A stretch of DNA of 64,000 bases from CAWBOY01 sp963790585 (GCA_963790585.1 CAWBOY010000008.1:124001-188000); one strand, 5' to 3'. Shown: positions 26,935-38,522, numbered from the stretch's first letter. Numbers and translations: made by a program. Notes: generated from the sequence alone by a model not told the origin.

Positions 26935-29310
26935 ATGCCACGACTTCGCGCCTTTCGGTTCGCATTTCCGGTGATGCTCGCTCTGCTGACGGCGCTGCTT
27001 CTCTGCGTCGGGCCGGTCCAGACCGCGCAGCCGGCGAAGAAGGAAAAGGAACGGCTTGTCGACCAGGTGCGCAAGGCGATTGAACGCGGCATCCTCCATT
27101 TGCGCGACAAGCAGCGCGGCGACGGCTCGTGGGAACTCGAATCGGTTATCGCCAAGTGGCAGGGCGGTAGCACCGCGTTAGTGCTTTTGGCCCTTATGAA
27201 CTCGGGCGTATCGCCGGACGATCCCGCCGTGCGCAGGGGGCTCGACTTTCTCCGAGGCAACCATCAGGACATGACCTACGTCATGGGCCTGGAAACGATG
27301 GTATTCACACTTGCCGGCAAGGCGATCGATCGGGACCGGGTCCAGCGAAATGTCGATTGGCTTCAGGCCGCGCGGACGCCGCATGGCTGGGGCTACAACG
27401 ACATCCATAGCACGACGGACAATTCCAATAGCCAATATGCGCTGCTCGGGCTGCACGAAGCCATCCTCGCGGGTGCCAAGGTCGATCGCAAGGCGCTCGA
27501 AGAGATGCGCGACTACTATCTCACGTCGCAGAACGCCGACGGCGGTTGGGGCTACAGCGACAAGATGTTGGGCTCGACCATGACCATGACTACCGCCTGC
27601 CTGTGCAACCTGATTATCACCGGTCTCGACGTCGACATCGGCAAGGAAAAATTGGACCTGGGGACTGGCGTGGCCGCGAATTGCGGCGTCTTCGAGGAGA
27701 ATCCCAAGATTGCCAAGGCCCTCAAATGGCTCGGTGATCGCATGCCCGACACATTGACCGAAGCGCAAGCGGCGCGGTGGGGTTCGCCGTTCTACGCTCT
27801 TTATGGCATCGAGCGCGCGGGACGCTTGACCGGCCAGCGCTTCCTCGGCGGCCGGGACTGGTATCGCCTTGGCTGCGATCATCTCGTCAAAGTCCAAAAT
27901 GACGACGGCTCATGGGGCCACGGCCGATTGGCCGCCGGTCGACTCGACGATTGGACGGTGGTCGCCACCAGCTTTTCGTTGCTGTTCCTGTCCAAAGGGC
28001 GAACACCCGTGCTGCTCACGAAGATGGCTCATGGTCCTGACGACGACTGGAACCGCAAACATAGCGACATGAAAAATCTGGTCGACTTCTCCAGCCGCGA
28101 GCTATTCAAGAAAAAGCCGATGGCCTGGCAAATCTTCGACGTCCGGGCCAAGGAGGCCAACACGGAGGAGAGCCGCCGCGACCTGGCCGCCGAGCTGTTG
28201 CCGTCGCCAGTCGTCTTCGTCACGGGCCATCACTTTTCGCCCAGTGCCAAGGAACTCGACGTCCTCAAGGAATACCTGGAGAACGGCGGCTTCGTCTTCG
28301 CCGAGGCCTGCTGTGGCTCCAAGGATTTCGATCGAGGCTTTCGAGCCTCCATGAAAAAGCTGTTCCCGGACAATGACGACCCGCTGCAGCCGTTGCCGGG
28401 CGAGCATCCGATCTACACCGCCTCCGGCAAGTTCGGTGTGTCGGCCAAGGAATTCCCTCTTTATGGAGTGCAAAAGGGGTGCAAGACGGTCCTTGTCTAC
28501 TCGGACAAGCCGATCTCCGGCTACTGGGAGGAAAACCTGTTTGACAAAGGGCGTGGCCAAAAGGTATTTCAACTGGGAGCGAACGTCATCGCCTATGCCA
28601 CGGGCTTGGAGGCACCGAAGGAGCGCCTGACCGAAGTGGAGATCGTGGCGGATGACAAGCCGGGCGACAAAGGCCGCCGCAACTTTCTGCGTATCGCCCA
28701 GCTCCGTCATGAGGGGGATTGGCAGCCGGCGCCAAAGGCGATGCGTAACCTGATGGCGGAAGCCCGCAAGGCCGGTGTGGATGTGGTGCTGAAGACCGAA
28801 GAGCTTGCGGTCACCGCCACGGCGATCACCGGCTCGGACCTCCATTTCTTCTACATGCATGGCCGAAACAATTTCAGCTTCACAACCAAGGAGCTGGAGA
28901 AGCTCAAGTTCAACCTGGAGAATGGAGGCTTACTGTTGGCCGACTCTTGCTGTGGGGCCAAAGCGTTTGACGAATCGTTCCGCAAGATGATGGACACGAT
29001 GTGGGGCGACAAGAAGCTACGCCTGGAGCCGATCCCGCTCAATGACGAACTGTATGGCCAGGCCTTGAATGGCACAGTCCTTGATAAAGTGAAATGTCGC
29101 CGCGACGCCGACAAGCGTGACCGCGAATTCAAGGAGTTCGCGCCGGCGCTAGAAGGGATCAAGCTCGGCAAGCGCTGGGTGGTGATCTACAGCAAATACG
29201 ACATCGGCTGCGCCTTGGAGAAGCACGCGTCGAGCGATTGCCTGGGGCATGATTATGAAAGCGCGGTACGGCTAGGTTTGGCCGCCGTGATGTATTCGTT
29301 GACGCGGTAA
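26935..29310 (+). CDS. Terpenoid-cyclase-fold repeat protein with two DUF4159-like modules
   Basis: 791 residues with a signal peptide (RFAFPVMLALLTALLLCVGPVQTAQP). Residues about 40-365 are an alpha/alpha-toroid of the squalene-cyclase/prenyltransferase type with repeats such as RGDGSWELES, NADGGWGYS and NDDGSWGHG. Two related modules follow, about 370-575 and 580-790, each with a FVTGHH/FFYMHG strand, a LKEYLENGGFVFAEACCGSKDF-like segment and a conserved CCG. These match DUF4159. No catalytic DxDD motif is seen. In planctomycetes such proteins often occur near MoxR/BatA genes; here no such neighbour is adjacent. Confidence 0.85.
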   Translation: MPRLRAFRFAFPVMLALLTALLLCVGPVQTAQPAKKEKERLVDQVRKAIERGILHLRDKQRGDGSWELESVIAKWQGGSTALVLLALMNSGVSPDDPAVRRGLDFLRGNHQDMTYVMGLETMVFTLAGKAIDRDRVQRNVDWLQAARTPHGWGYNDIHSTTDNSNSQYALLGLHEAILAGAKVDRKALEEMRDYYLTSQNADGGWGYSDKMLGSTMTMTTACLCNLIITGLDVDIGKEKLDLGTGVAANCGVFEENPKIAKALKWLGDRMPDTLTEAQAARWGSPFYALYGIERAGRLTGQRFLGGRDWYRLGCDHLVKVQNDDGSWGHGRLAAGRLDDWTVVATSFSLLFLSKGRTPVLLTKMAHGPDDDWNRKHSDMKNLVDFSSRELFKKKPMAWQIFDVRAKEANTEESRRDLAAELLPSPVVFVTGHHFSPSAKELDVLKEYLENGGFVFAEACCGSKDFDRGFRASMKKLFPDNDDPLQPLPGEHPIYTASGKFGVSAKEFPLYGVQKGCKTVLVYSDKPISGYWEENLFDKGRGQKVFQLGANVIAYATGLEAPKERLTEVEIVADDKPGDKGRRNFLRIAQLRHEGDWQPAPKAMRNLMAEARKAGVDVVLKTEELAVTATAITGSDLHFFYMHGRNNFSFTTKELEKLKFNLENGGLLLADSCCGAKAFDESFRKMMDTMWGDKKLRLEPIPLNDELYGQALNGTVLDKVKCRRDADKRDREFKEFAPALEGIKLGKRWVVIYSKYDIGCALEKHASSDCLGHDYESAVRLGLAAVMYSLTR

Positions 29311-29317
29311 TACCGCG

Positions 29318-30367
29318 TTATCGATACCCCGATTGCCACATCGGCCGGAGCACCTCACGCTCCAGGCGCTCGCTAAAGGTTCCGGCGCCTTTGAGCACCA
29401 GGTGGTGCGAATCCCAAAAGCCCTCGTCGGGCACCCAGGTGCGGGCGTCGATGATTGGCGTATCGAACTCCTTGCGGAGCTGATTCAAGCATCCTTCGAT
29501 GTCCCGCCAGGCCGACTCGGGATAGAGCTGGCGAAACGGCGTGCCCTCCGGCATTAGCAGCAGCATCGTCGGGAGCCGTTCGCGCCGGCAGATGGCGAGC
29601 AGGTCGCGAGTCGCTTCGACTCCGTAGGGATCGAGCCGAAAATCGATGGCGGCATCCTCATACTGGCCGAGCGCGAACTTGGTTTTTTCGGCACGCTCCT
29701 CGGGCGTCTGCTCGACGTAATGGGGCTGCCAACCGTGTGGGAACATGCCGCGCGCGTAATCGCTACCGGGCTGGCCAGGCATCGGCACATCCAACTGGAC
29801 CAGCTCACGCAGCTGCGATTGATGCCGATAGACCGGCAGCAAGCGGCCCGTGGACCAGAAACCGTCCAGCCGCCATACCGAATGGAGCCGCGGGTGGATT
29901 CGTCGCGCTTCGTCATACGTGAAACGGGTGGAGATGATGCCGTTTTCCTCGATCGGCCCGCCTTTGCGGTCTGAAAGTTGGAGGGCCATCACCTCCACCA
30001 GAAGCAGCTGGGGCCGAATGCCGTCAGCCAAGAGGCGCTCGAGCATGATCCGATTCACGAGCGGCCCAGCGCCGAGAATGCCAAAGTTAAAGACAACCGG
30101 GCCGGAGTCGCCATACATCGAGCTCAATTTTTCGGAGTCGAGCCCCATGCGCGTCCGCGAACTGCCGAGCGCCAGGATCAGAGGCCGGCCGGGCGCCTCC
30201 GCCACACATTTCTTGAGCAGCGTTTCCTTGATCGTGAATTCGGGGTCGCGCACGTCGGTCCAAAGAAATTCGACGCACAACCCAAGCACGAGCTGACAGG
30301 CGATAAAGCCGATCGCACACCAGAGTATTTCGCGTCGCTTCTTGCGATACAGTTCTTGCAAACGCAT
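29318..30367 (-). CDS. Membrane-anchored SGNH/AlgX-like esterase-fold protein
   Basis: 349 residues with one N-terminal helix (about 14-33) and an extracytoplasmic domain of SGNH-hydrolase type: nucleophile Ser in LALGSSRTRMGLD and the C-terminal DSHHLVLKGAGTFSERL, supplying Asp and His. Such proteins pair with MBOAT acyltransferases in alginate-type O-acetylation. The stop lies 8 bp from the convergent upstream gene. The start follows the MBOAT stop by 20 bp on the same strand, so the two are probably one transcript that acylates an exopolysaccharide or envelope glycan (inference). Confidence 0.85.
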   Translation of the reverse strand: MRLQELYRKKRREILWCAIGFIACQLVLGLCVEFLWTDVRDPEFTIKETLLKKCVAEAPGRPLILALGSSRTRMGLDSEKLSSMYGDSGPVVFNFGILGAGPLVNRIMLERLLADGIRPQLLLVEVMALQLSDRKGGPIEENGIISTRFTYDEARRIHPRLHSVWRLDGFWSTGRLLPVYRHQSQLRELVQLDVPMPGQPGSDYARGMFPHGWQPHYVEQTPEERAEKTKFALGQYEDAAIDFRLDPYGVEATRDLLAICRRERLPTMLLLMPEGTPFRQLYPESAWRDIEGCLNQLRKEFDTPIIDARTWVPDEGFWDSHHLVLKGAGTFSERLEREVLRPMWQSGYR

Positions 30368-30387
30368 CGTGCGTCACTCCGGCGCGG

Positions 30388-31813
30388 TCAAAAATGGAAA
30401 TAGATAAACGCATTGCTGGCAAACGGCGCCAGGACCAGGGCGAGCGTCAGGCCTGCACCGAAGGCCAGGCCGCGCAGGGGTGTGGGCAGTCCTTCCCATA
30501 GACGCAGCCAACGCTGCCGTTGACCGAGAGCGTGGCCCAGCGCGAACACGGCGACCGTGATCCAGATACCGTGGCCATAGAACTTCAGACTGGCGCCGCT
30601 TTCGGGAGTGACCATGCGCCGCATCATAGTCCACGCTTGTTGCAGCGACGGCGCCCGGAAGATGACAAGGCTGTAACAGAAGCAGGTAAAGGTGAAGGCA
30701 ATCCGCGCCGCCGTGCCGAGCGTCGTCTCCAAAACGGCTTTGACGCTTGGCGTCCGCTCGCACCAATAGCGGAAGAAGCTATGGACGATCAGCATCATTC
30801 CCTGGACCATGCCGAAGACGATGTAACCCCAAGTCGCTCCATGCCATAGCCCTGCGAGCATCATGGTGATGAATAAATTGCGATAGGTGAGCCAGCGTCC
30901 GCCGCGACTGCCGCCCAGCGGGATAAAGACGTAGTCACGGATCCAGGTCGACAGCGAGATGTGCCAGCGGCGCCAGAACTCGGACATGTTTTTGGAAAGA
31001 TACGGCATGTCGAAATTGGGTGCCAGATGATAGCCAAGCAGATGGGCCAGGCCGAGGGCCATGTCGCTGTAGCCCGAGAAGTCGCAGTAAACCTGGATGG
31101 CATAGGCCAACGCCGACATCCACAAAACGCCCGTGCCGTAGCCGCTCGGATCGAGATAGACCGGCTCGACGTAGAGGGCCAGGCGATCGGCGATCGCCAG
31201 CTTCTTGATGAGGCCCAGGAGCACGAGGCGGACGCCCACGGAAGCACGCAGCCAGCTCGAAGCGCTTCGGTCGCGCCACCTGCGGCAGGAAGTCGCGGGC
31301 ACGCACAATCGGCCCCGCCATCAGGTGTGGGAAGAACAGGATGAACAACATGAAGTGAAACAGGTTATGCTCGGCCTTCACCTTCCCGCGATAGACGTCG
31401 ACGGTGTAGTTGATTGCTTCAAACGTGTAGAACGAAATGCCAATCGGCAGAATGACCTTCAACGTCGGCAAGGCGAACGTGAAGCCAAAAGCCGCGGCGG
31501 ATTGCGTGAGCGAGAGCAAAAAGAAATTGGCATATTTGAAGTAAACGAGAAGGCCCAAATTGGCGACGACGCTGAGGATGACAAGGAACCTACGCCAACC
31601 GGGAGAACGTGATCGTTCCATGCCGAGAGCGATGAGGTAATCCAGAAGGGTTGAGAAGACGATAAGCAGGGCAAGCCAGTGATTCCAGGAAGCATAAAAG
31701 ATAAAACTGGCGACCAAGAGCAGAAAGCAGCGGACTTGATGCCAAGGCGTGAGCCAATAGACGGTGAAAACGATGACAAAAAAGATGAGAAAAGGCGACG
31801 AACAGAACAGCAT
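30388..31813 (-). CDS. MBOAT-family O-acyltransferase, AlgI-like (frameshifted)
   Basis: About 475 residues once a frame change at GCACGCAGC (31244-31252 on the plus strand) is repaired by one CG, giving FELAARASVGVRLVLLGLIKK. Multiple helices and the AlgI signatures are present: YKYANFF-type segment, FPHLMAGPIVRARDFLPQ, the SEFWRRWHISLSTWIRDYVFIPLGG motif and the catalytic-His region LAGLWHGATW. AlgI-type MBOATs move acyl groups across the inner membrane to a glycan acceptor. The start is the ATG at 31813; the GTG at 31822 adds three residues. Confidence 0.88.
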
Positions 31814-31914
31814 AGCGGTCACCCCTCGACGGCATCCCTGCCGAATGTTCCGCTACGGAGATACCTGGGGAGAGCGAGAAAGTCAACGCGGAGGTAAATG
31901 GCGCGTTCACGAGT

Positions 31915-32083
31915 GCAGGGGCATTTGATTTTCCATTCTGCTGGGGAGGGGTACCCATGTGCTTTCTTGGCGCGACGGTATTAGTCTCGTCGTAACCTTA
32001 GATATAAAAAGGTTTTATGTTGATGGACCGTCGCGCCAACCCAGACACGATTTTTGGCGCGACGCCCCCCATCGAAGGCTGAC
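31915..32083. repeat. R7 element in the MBOAT-der divergent gap
   Basis: About 75% identical to the R7 core at 8943-9101: left end GCATTTGATTTTCCATTC, TTGGCGCGACGGTATT, GGACCGTCGCGCCAA, and right end TTGGCGCGACGCCCCCCATC followed by GAAGGC. The arms can fold around the AT-rich centre. It occupies the centre of the 422-bp gap between two divergent genes, so both promoters must lie to either side. The remaining part before der shows no other clear site. Confidence 0.88.
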
Positions 32084-32235
32084 ACGAGGGAAACCACCCC
32101 TTCTTTCAAGCTTCACGCAATCGGCGATAATCAAACTTCCCTGTTTACGAGTCGGGCTCGCTCGCCTTACCAGATCGCCAGCAATCGTCTAGGATAAAGC
32201 GGCTCGCATTCTCTCGATCTGAACTGAGGTGTTCC

Positions 32236-33672
32236 GTGTCGCTGCCTGTCGTTGCCATTGTTGGTCGCCCAAACGTGGGCAAGTCGTCGCTATTCAATTG
32301 GCTGGCGGGTCGGCGCATCGCCATCGTCGATCCGACCGCCGGCGTCACGCGCGATCGGGTTTCGACCATCGTCGAAGCCGGAAACCGCTATTTCGAACTG
32401 ATCGACACCGGCGGCATGGGTGTCGAAGACATCGACAATCTGACCGAACAGATCGAGCGGCAAATCAACCTGGCGATCGCTCGGGCTCATCTGCTGTTGT
32501 TCCTGGTCGATGGGCGAACGGGCGTCGTGCCGCTCGATGACGAAGTCGCCCAACGGCTGCGGCACGTCGACAAACCGGTCATCTGCGTCGCCAACAAATG
32601 CGACACGCTCGATCTCGACGCCCAAACGGCGGAGTTTTACAAGCTCGGCCAGGGTAAACCGCTCTGCGTAAGCGCGATGCAGAATCGCAACCGTCAGCCT
32701 CTGCTCGACCAGATCCTCGGCAAGCTTCCCAAGCGAGACGAGATCGAATTGGCTCCCAAGGACGTCGCCCTCAAAATTGCCATCGTCGGCCGACGCAACA
32801 CCGGCAAGAGCACCTTCATCAACTGTCTGGCCCAGGACGAGCGCGTCATCGTCAGCGAGGTCCCGGGCACGACCCGCGACAGCATCGACGTCCGCTTCGA
32901 GAAGGATGACAAGGTCTTCCTCGCCATCGACACCGCCGGCGTCCGCAAGAAGCGCAGCCTGGCTACCGACATTGAGTTTTACAGTCTGGCCCGGGCCGAG
33001 CGCTCGATTCGCCGGGCCGATGTGGTGCTGCTCTTTTTCGACGCCCCTGAAAAGATCAGCAAAGTCGACAAGCAGTTGGCCGAGTACGTGCTAGAGCAGC
33101 ACAAGCCGGCTATCTTCGTCGTCAATAAATGGGACCTCATGATGCCGATGCCCACCGGCAAGATGGTGGACTACATCCATAAGACATTTCCGACCCTGGA
33201 CTATATGCCGTTGGCATTCATCACGGCCAAGACGGGGAAGAACGTCCAGGCCGTGCTCGACCTGGCAGTGGTGCTCCATAAACAGTCGAGCCACCGCGTC
33301 GGCACCGGCGACCTCAACCGGGTGCTGCGTCAAGCCCTCGCCGACAATCCTCCACCTTTGCGGCAGAACCGCCGGGCCAAAATCTACTACGCCACCCAGG
33401 TCGCCGCGAATCCACCGACGCTGGTCCTATTCTCCAACGGCCCCGAGCTGATCGACAAGACCTATCAAAAGTTCCTCATCAAGACCTTCCGCGATCAACT
33501 GGGTTATGGCGAAGTGCCGATCAAGATGTTTATCCGCAAGCGCACCCAAGCCGAAGGCGCGGGCGAAGAGGGCGAGGAAATTACCACACCGATCGCAACG
33601 AAGAAGGCCCCGCCGAAGCGAAGAAAGCCAAGCCCGAAAGCTGACAACGCTGGCGTCTGGAAAGACGTATAA
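32236..33672 (+). CDS. der: Double-GTPase ribosome assembly factor Der (EngA)
   Basis: 478 residues with two consecutive Era-like G domains: G1 GRPNVGKSSL and GRRNTGKSTF, G3 DTGGM and DTAGV, G4 NKCD and NKWD, then the KH-like C-terminal domain (RQNRRAKIYYATQVAANPPT). Der is an essential GTPase of 50S subunit assembly. The start is the GTG at 32236, giving VSLPVVAIVGRPNVGKS, directly before the first strand. The C-terminus is Lys-rich (KKAPPKRRKPSPK). Confidence 0.96.
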   Translation: MSLPVVAIVGRPNVGKSSLFNWLAGRRIAIVDPTAGVTRDRVSTIVEAGNRYFELIDTGGMGVEDIDNLTEQIERQINLAIARAHLLLFLVDGRTGVVPLDDEVAQRLRHVDKPVICVANKCDTLDLDAQTAEFYKLGQGKPLCVSAMQNRNRQPLLDQILGKLPKRDEIELAPKDVALKIAIVGRRNTGKSTFINCLAQDERVIVSEVPGTTRDSIDVRFEKDDKVFLAIDTAGVRKKRSLATDIEFYSLARAERSIRRADVVLLFFDAPEKISKVDKQLAEYVLEQHKPAIFVVNKWDLMMPMPTGKMVDYIHKTFPTLDYMPLAFITAKTGKNVQAVLDLAVVLHKQSSHRVGTGDLNRVLRQALADNPPPLRQNRRAKIYYATQVAANPPTLVLFSNGPELIDKTYQKFLIKTFRDQLGYGEVPIKMFIRKRTQAEGAGEEGEEITTPIATKKAPPKRRKPSPKADNAGVWKDV

Positions 33673-33687
33673 TATCACCCTCGTTGC

Positions 33688-33760
33688 CGAGCCTGAAGCG
33701 TAAGCGCAGAGCATTTGATTTTTAAAATACGAATACCCTTCGCTTACGCTTCAGGCTCGG
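33688..33760. repeat. R3 inverted repeat after der
   Basis: Near-perfect arms, CGAGCCTGAAGCGTAAGCG and CGCTTACGCTTCAGGCTCG, with an AT-rich loop containing GCATTTGATTTTTAAAATAC. Placed between convergent genes, it can act as a bidirectional terminator. The loop shares GCATTTGATTTT with the left end of R7. Confidence 0.9.
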
Positions 33761-33793
33761 TAATCGGTGCTGCAACACACGTCAACGATATGC

Positions 33794-34042
33794 TCAGAAC
33801 GGATTCTCATTCGGCGCCGGCGCCGCAATCGGCTCCGTGCGAATGATGTGCTTCAAATCGAGAGTGGTATATCTATCAGGAAAACGCTGTTGCTGACTGT
33901 AAATGCTGATGACAGCAAATGTATTTCCGACGATGACGCCGTCAGGATGGAAAACATCAAAATTCTTGCCATCCGACTGGATGAGTCGGAAGGGTTCAAA
34001 ATGAGTTTTACGCAATTCGTCGCGCAAGACATCGGGAGCCAT
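33794..34042 (-). CDS. Small hypothetical protein, 82 residues
   Basis: The start at 34042 has a strong GGAGACGGAAC site; the longer frame from 34099 lacks one. Sequence MAPDVLRDELRKTHFEPFRL..., followed by FDVFHPDGVIVG. This type of short protein with a PFEPFR-like motif and a HPD/HPE turn is common and often multi-copy in planctomycetes, but I know of no function. It sits downstream of recN on the same strand, 58 bp away. Confidence 0.75.
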   Translation of the reverse strand: MAPDVLRDELRKTHFEPFRLIQSDGKNFDVFHPDGVIVGNTFAVISIYSQQQRFPDRYTTLDLKHIIRTEPIAAPAPNENPF

Positions 34043-34099
34043 GTTCCGTCTCCTCATCAATAAACGCCCGTAAGTATAGTATATCCTCATAATCTTCAT

Positions 34100-35797
34100 T
34101 TACCAACACTTCCGCCCCTCATCCAACATCGCCGCCGCCTCCTGGCGTGTGGTCGCCCCCTTCGACTCGCCGCGCAACATGCTTGCCAGTTCCTCCAGAC
34201 GCTCTGAATCCTTTAACTTGGTTATCTGCGTCGTGGTGCGGTTGCCGCGCTTGGACTTGCGGATGCTCCAATGATGCCGGGCGAAGCTCGCTACCTGGGG
34301 AAGATGTGTTACACATATTACTTGATGCGTCTGTCCCAAAGCCGCCAGTTTTTGGCCTAAAATATCGCCGAGTCGGCCACCGACGTTGGCATCGATCTCA
34401 TCAAACACCAATGTGCCGAGTTGGTCATGGCCCGCGAGTACCGATTTGAGCGCGAGCATGGCCCGCGACAGCTCGCCGCCAGACGCGACCTTACGCAACG
34501 GGCGGGCTGGCTCACCAGGATTGGCGGCCAAGGTCAACTCGAGTTGGTCCGCGCCCCAGGCTGGGATGTCGGACGCAATAGGATCATCTCCCAGGGGAGT
34601 CGGCTCCAGGAGCGCCTCGAGTTTCGCTTCGGGCATACCAAGGTCTACTAACTGGGCTTGAATCTCCGTCCCCAGTTTTTTCGCCACCTTGTGCCGGCGC
34701 TTGCTCAGATCTGCCGCCGCTGTGCGTAACTGTTGATATTCATCGCTCAGTGTTTTTTCGATACTGCTGAGATCGTCTTCCTCGGCCTTAAGCTTCGTCT
34801 CCTGTTCGTCCAATTCCAGGCGATAAAGAATCAATTCATCCGCGCTCTTGCGATACTTCGCCTCCAGGCGGCGGATCAACTGGAGGCGGCGTTCCACTTC
34901 CTCCAGCCGCTCCGGGTCGGCTTCCCACAATTCCCCCAAGCTGCGCAGGGTCTGGGCCACATCCTGTACCTCGGATCGAAGGCCATTGAGCCGTTCGACG
35001 ATGGCTACCAGTTGCGGGTCGAGCCGCGCCCAGGTCTCGGCTTCACGATGCAATGCCCCGAGCCGGTCGGCCACCGATGTCTCCTCGTCATAGAGCGAAG
35101 CGTAGCCTTGCGCCGCGAATGCCTGAAGATGTTGGGCATTGAGCAGGCGGTCGCGCTCCTGGGTGAGTTCCGGGATCTCGTTAGGCTCCAGTTTTGCTTG
35201 GTCCAATTCCTCGCGCTCGAAGCGCAACAGCGCCAGCTCGCGCTGACGTTGCTGCCGGGCGGCGGAGAGCGCGGCAAAGCGTTGCCGCAGCTCGCGGACA
35301 CTGGCGGCTCCGTCGAGATAGGCTTGACGCGGCGTATTGAGATGGCCGTAGGCGTCGAGCAGTTCCATTTGATAAGCGGGCTGCAGGAGTGATTGGCTCT
35401 CGCGCTGCCCATGGATGTCGATCAGCTTCTCGCCGAGTTGCTTGAGCGTCGCCACGGTTACAGGGCGATCGTTGATATAGGCATGGCTCCGACCCGCGCA
35501 CGTAAGGCGCCGGGCCAGGATGACTTCCGGTTCCTCCAATGCGGTTCCGAGGATTGACTCGATCTCTTCTCGCAGCGCTGGAGACTCCAGTTCAAAGCGT
35601 CCGGTGATATGGAGTTCATCGGCTCCGGTGCGCAGCAGATCGGTAGAGCCGCGCTCGCCCAGGAGCAGGCCAAGGGCGCCGAGAAGGAGAGATTTGCCCG
35701 CGCCGGTCTCGCCGGTCCAGGCACAGAACCCGGGTTGCAGCTCGACCCGGACGTCCTCGATTAACGCAAGATTCTGGACGGCCAGTTCGCGAAGCAT
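34100..35797 (-). CDS. recN: DNA repair protein RecN
   Basis: 565 residues, SMC-like ATPase of double-strand break repair. Walker A GETGAGKS (29-36), two long coiled-coil stretches (about 155-235 and 270-370), the RecN/ABC signature VASGGELSRAMLALK, Walker B TLVFDEIDANVGG and the switch His region ICVTHLPQVASFA. The start MLRELAVQNLALIEDV is typical. No LexA-type box was identified upstream. Confidence 0.96.
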   Translation of the reverse strand: MLRELAVQNLALIEDVRVELQPGFCAWTGETGAGKSLLLGALGLLLGERGSTDLLRTGADELHITGRFELESPALREEIESILGTALEEPEVILARRLTCAGRSHAYINDRPVTVATLKQLGEKLIDIHGQRESQSLLQPAYQMELLDAYGHLNTPRQAYLDGAASVRELRQRFAALSAARQQRQRELALLRFEREELDQAKLEPNEIPELTQERDRLLNAQHLQAFAAQGYASLYDEETSVADRLGALHREAETWARLDPQLVAIVERLNGLRSEVQDVAQTLRSLGELWEADPERLEEVERRLQLIRRLEAKYRKSADELILYRLELDEQETKLKAEEDDLSSIEKTLSDEYQQLRTAAADLSKRRHKVAKKLGTEIQAQLVDLGMPEAKLEALLEPTPLGDDPIASDIPAWGADQLELTLAANPGEPARPLRKVASGGELSRAMLALKSVLAGHDQLGTLVFDEIDANVGGRLGDILGQKLAALGQTHQVICVTHLPQVASFARHHWSIRKSKRGNRTTTQITKLKDSERLEELASMLRGESKGATTRQEAAAMLDEGRKCW

Positions 35798-35829
35798 GGT
35801 CTACAATTCGTGTGAGTTTTTGTTTTCAG

Positions 35830-35976
35830 GAGCCGGGAACGTCAGCGACCGGAGAAAATTAGAGCGAGCGTAGCGCTCTCCGGTCGCTGACGCTCCCGGT
35901 TCTTAAGAGCCTATCCGAAAAAGGGGTCAGACCCCTTCAAATTCAAGGGGGTCTGACCCCTTTTTCGGATAGGCTC
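35830..35976. repeat. R4 inverted repeat followed by R5 element with TTAA flanks
   Basis: R4 at 35830-35902 (GAGCCGGGAACGTCAGCGAC / GTCGCTGACGCTCCCGG) is followed by R5 at 35907-35976: GAGCCTATCCGAAAAAGGGG on the left and its exact inverse on the right, with GTCAGACCCC / GGGGTCTGAC inside. R5 is bordered by TTAA on both sides (35903-35906 and 35977-35980), consistent with a 4-bp target duplication. A second R5 is at 39214-39306. Confidence 0.92.
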
Positions 35977-36001
35977 TTAAGAACCGATTAACTCAGGTCG
36001 C

Positions 36002-37090
36002 TTATGCTGGATAAAACGACACCATCGCCGCCGCTGTGATACCAAGCGCAATACTGCCGCAGCAGAGCCAAAGCCAGTTCTTGAACGCGCTGCCGCGCCA
36101 TGGGTAATCGTAGATGCCGGTCCACATCGCCAAAGCCGGCGGCGGGCCTGTCTGTTCTTCCGCAATGTCGCGGCGACGCCGGAGGCGCGGGCGGCTGTCG
36201 CGGTCTGGAGATTGATCCTCAGCCGGGTCGGCTTCGTGGCCGGTATAAAGATCCTCTTGGCGTGGAATAACGCGAGAGGCTTGCTCCACAGGGGCCGGCT
36301 CAGGACCGGACGCCACACCGTAACTCTCGACATCCTCCATCTCTTTGCCCCAAGGCGACAGCGCCTTTTTCGGTGGCCCTGGCAACGGCTCCGGCTCTGG
36401 TTGCGTTTGTTGCACAGGCAAAGGCCGCTTGCGTTTTTTCTTCTTGCGTGGCGTATCCGATTTTACTTCACGCGGTCCATTCGACGGCAGGCGATGAATG
36501 AGCCAACCGAGTCTGCCCAACAGGCGAGCGTAGATCAACACACCGGCCGACCCGACCAATGACGCGAGAACGATCATGGGGATCGAGTTCGTCGTGAGCG
36601 CACCATACCACATGCCACTCGCCCAGGCCCAGATGATCGCGGTAGCAAGGTAAAAAAGAATCGTGGCGGGCATGACGCGCAGCATATTCCAAATGATGAT
36701 GGGCCGAAAGAACGCCCAGCGCGAGACTGTACTCGCGGACGAGAGGAGTCCGATGGGGAACAACAACCAAAAGCCAGGAACCAACAGTATGAGTGTGCGG
36801 AGCGCTGGGTCCCGTTCGAGCCAAACCGAACCGAGAGCGCACGACAGGAAGCCGATCGGCATGACCCAGAGCAAGATGAGAGCTACTAAATGGGCGCTAC
36901 CGCCGATCCAATCGGCCATCGGCTCATCGGGCCACGTCACATTGTCTTCGCCAATGGCCGTTCCCTGAAAGACGACGAGGAGACAGCGGGCTGTGAAGGC
37001 GAGAACGTAGATGCTCAGGCTCGCGCAGACGCAGAGGAGGAGGATGAAAAGCATCGCGTTGCCGGATGCCGCTACTTGAGCGAAGAGCAT
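36002..37090 (-). CDS. Multi-pass membrane protein with a charged C-terminal region
   Basis: 362 residues. Five or six hydrophobic helices fill the first 210 residues, followed by a Lys/Arg- and Pro-rich cytoplasmic stretch (RKKKKRKRPLPV, about 220-320) and a final helix near the C-terminus (WLWLCCGSIALGITAAAMVSF). No family recognised. The N-terminal part has a long conserved-looking WPDEPMADW motif between helices 1 and 2. It is not obviously in an operon; an R11 hairpin and thiC lie downstream of its start on the same strand side. Confidence 0.75.
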   Translation of the reverse strand: MLFAQVAASGNAMLFILLLCVCASLSIYVLAFTARCLLVVFQGTAIGEDNVTWPDEPMADWIGGSAHLVALILLWVMPIGFLSCALGSVWLERDPALRTLILLVPGFWLLFPIGLLSSASTVSRWAFFRPIIIWNMLRVMPATILFYLATAIIWAWASGMWYGALTTNSIPMIVLASLVGSAGVLIYARLLGRLGWLIHRLPSNGPREVKSDTPRKKKKRKRPLPVQQTQPEPEPLPGPPKKALSPWGKEMEDVESYGVASGPEPAPVEQASRVIPRQEDLYTGHEADPAEDQSPDRDSRPRLRRRRDIAEEQTGPPPALAMWTGIYDYPWRGSAFKNWLWLCCGSIALGITAAAMVSFYPA

Positions 37091-37120
37091 TGGGGCAGAC
37101 TCCCCTCATATGGTAATTAT

Positions 37121-37187
37121 TCACCAGCCCCAAGCGCGAACGCGGGGTTCTTTGACTCCGAACTCCGCGCTTGCGCTTGGGGCTGGT
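37121..37187. repeat. R11 inverted repeat between thiC and a membrane protein gene
   Basis: CACCAGCCCCAAGCGCGAAC on the left and its inverse GCGCTTGCGCTTGGGGCTGG on the right around GGGGTTCTTTGACTCCGAAC. It lies 20 bases past the thiC stop and can act as its terminator. No second copy was found in the window. Confidence 0.85.
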
Positions 37188-37205
37188 AAGCGAGTGTGTG
37201 ACCCT

Positions 37206-38522
<1,317 letters not shown>
